A stretch of 6,925 nucleotides of DNA, from positions 1 to 6,925 of the forward strand of contig JAEZAY010000272.1 of the NCBI GenBank assembly GCA_023427575.1, given 5' to 3'. Source of the DNA: Bacteroidota bacterium (GTDB taxonomy: Bacteria > Bacteroidota > Bacteroidia > Chitinophagales > Chitinophagaceae). Position 1 is the stretch's first letter, and each line of letters begins with the position of its first letter. A model generated the notes under the pieces. It saw nothing but the letters and a program-made list of their open reading frames with translations. It did not search any database and was not told the DNA's origin. This document shows, piece after piece, positions 6,865 to 6,925 of the stretch. The position numbers and the translations under genes are program-made.

Positions 6865-6925
6865 ACCTGATCCCGCCTATCAACCGCCTAATCCCATCTA
6901 TACTGTTCAGTTTAGCGTATTAGTT

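Noticed and set aside
6859..6917. Inverted repeat CGCTAAAC / GTTTAGCG around the end of the regulator gene, considered as a terminator or attachment site
   Set aside because: The arms are 8 bp with 43 nt between them, the left arm overlaps the stop codon, and no T-run follows. It could easily occur by chance.
1..6925. CRISPR arrays, tRNA or rRNA genes, insertion sequences, phage or toxin-antitoxin genes
   Set aside because: I looked for tandem spaced repeats, tRNA-like cloverleaf ends, transposase motifs and terminal repeats, and saw none. The window is fully explained by a SusCD unit, its regulator and short intergenic regions.

Overview
The window looks like a carbohydrate-uptake locus from a member of the Bacteroidota. 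The evidence is a SusC-type TonB-dependent transporter directly followed by a SusD-type lipoprotein, a lipoprotein signal peptide with acidic residues just after the lipidated cysteine, A-rich sequence in place of clear Shine-Dalgarno sites, and a match to the Bacteroidota -7 promoter box (TAnnTTTG). Moderate GC and the protein style suggest an environmental lineage such as Chitinophagaceae or Cytophagales, but the sequence does not settle the family.

Layout. Four genes lie on the minus strand, read right to left: susC-like (5489 to 2481), susD-like (2462 to 987), a small lipoprotein with a carboxypeptidase-regulatory-like/CNA-B-like fold (942 to 559), and the first 151 codons of a secreted protein that runs off the left edge (453 to 1). 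Gaps are 18, 44 and 105 bp, so the first three are very probably one operon and the fourth may be its continuation or have its own signal. On the plus strand, divergent from susC, is a complete LacI/GalR-family regulator (5860 to 6864). A 61-bp tail follows it with no recognisable gene.

The 370-bp divergent intergenic region holds the strongest non-coding signal: a perfect 26-bp palindrome (5595-5620) built from nested LacI/GalR-type half-sites, plus an overlapping second inverted repeat (5579-5600). The regulator's recognition helix has the same Val-Ala-Thr-Val-Ser-Arg pattern as GalR, whose half-site GTAAnC occurs at both ends of the palindrome. This is a concrete regulator-operator pairing.

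How it works together (inference): the SusC/SusD pair captures an oligosaccharide at the outer membrane and imports it with TonB energy. The small lipoprotein sits where SusE/SusF-like surface glycan-binding proteins usually lie. The LacI-family protein senses a sugar or derivative in the cytoplasm and controls the operon, its own gene, or both. The substrate cannot be read from this window because no recognisable glycoside hydrolase is present. I see no wholly new system: this is a recognisable SusCD unit whose operator architecture, small accessory lipoprotein and truncated neighbour merit a second look.
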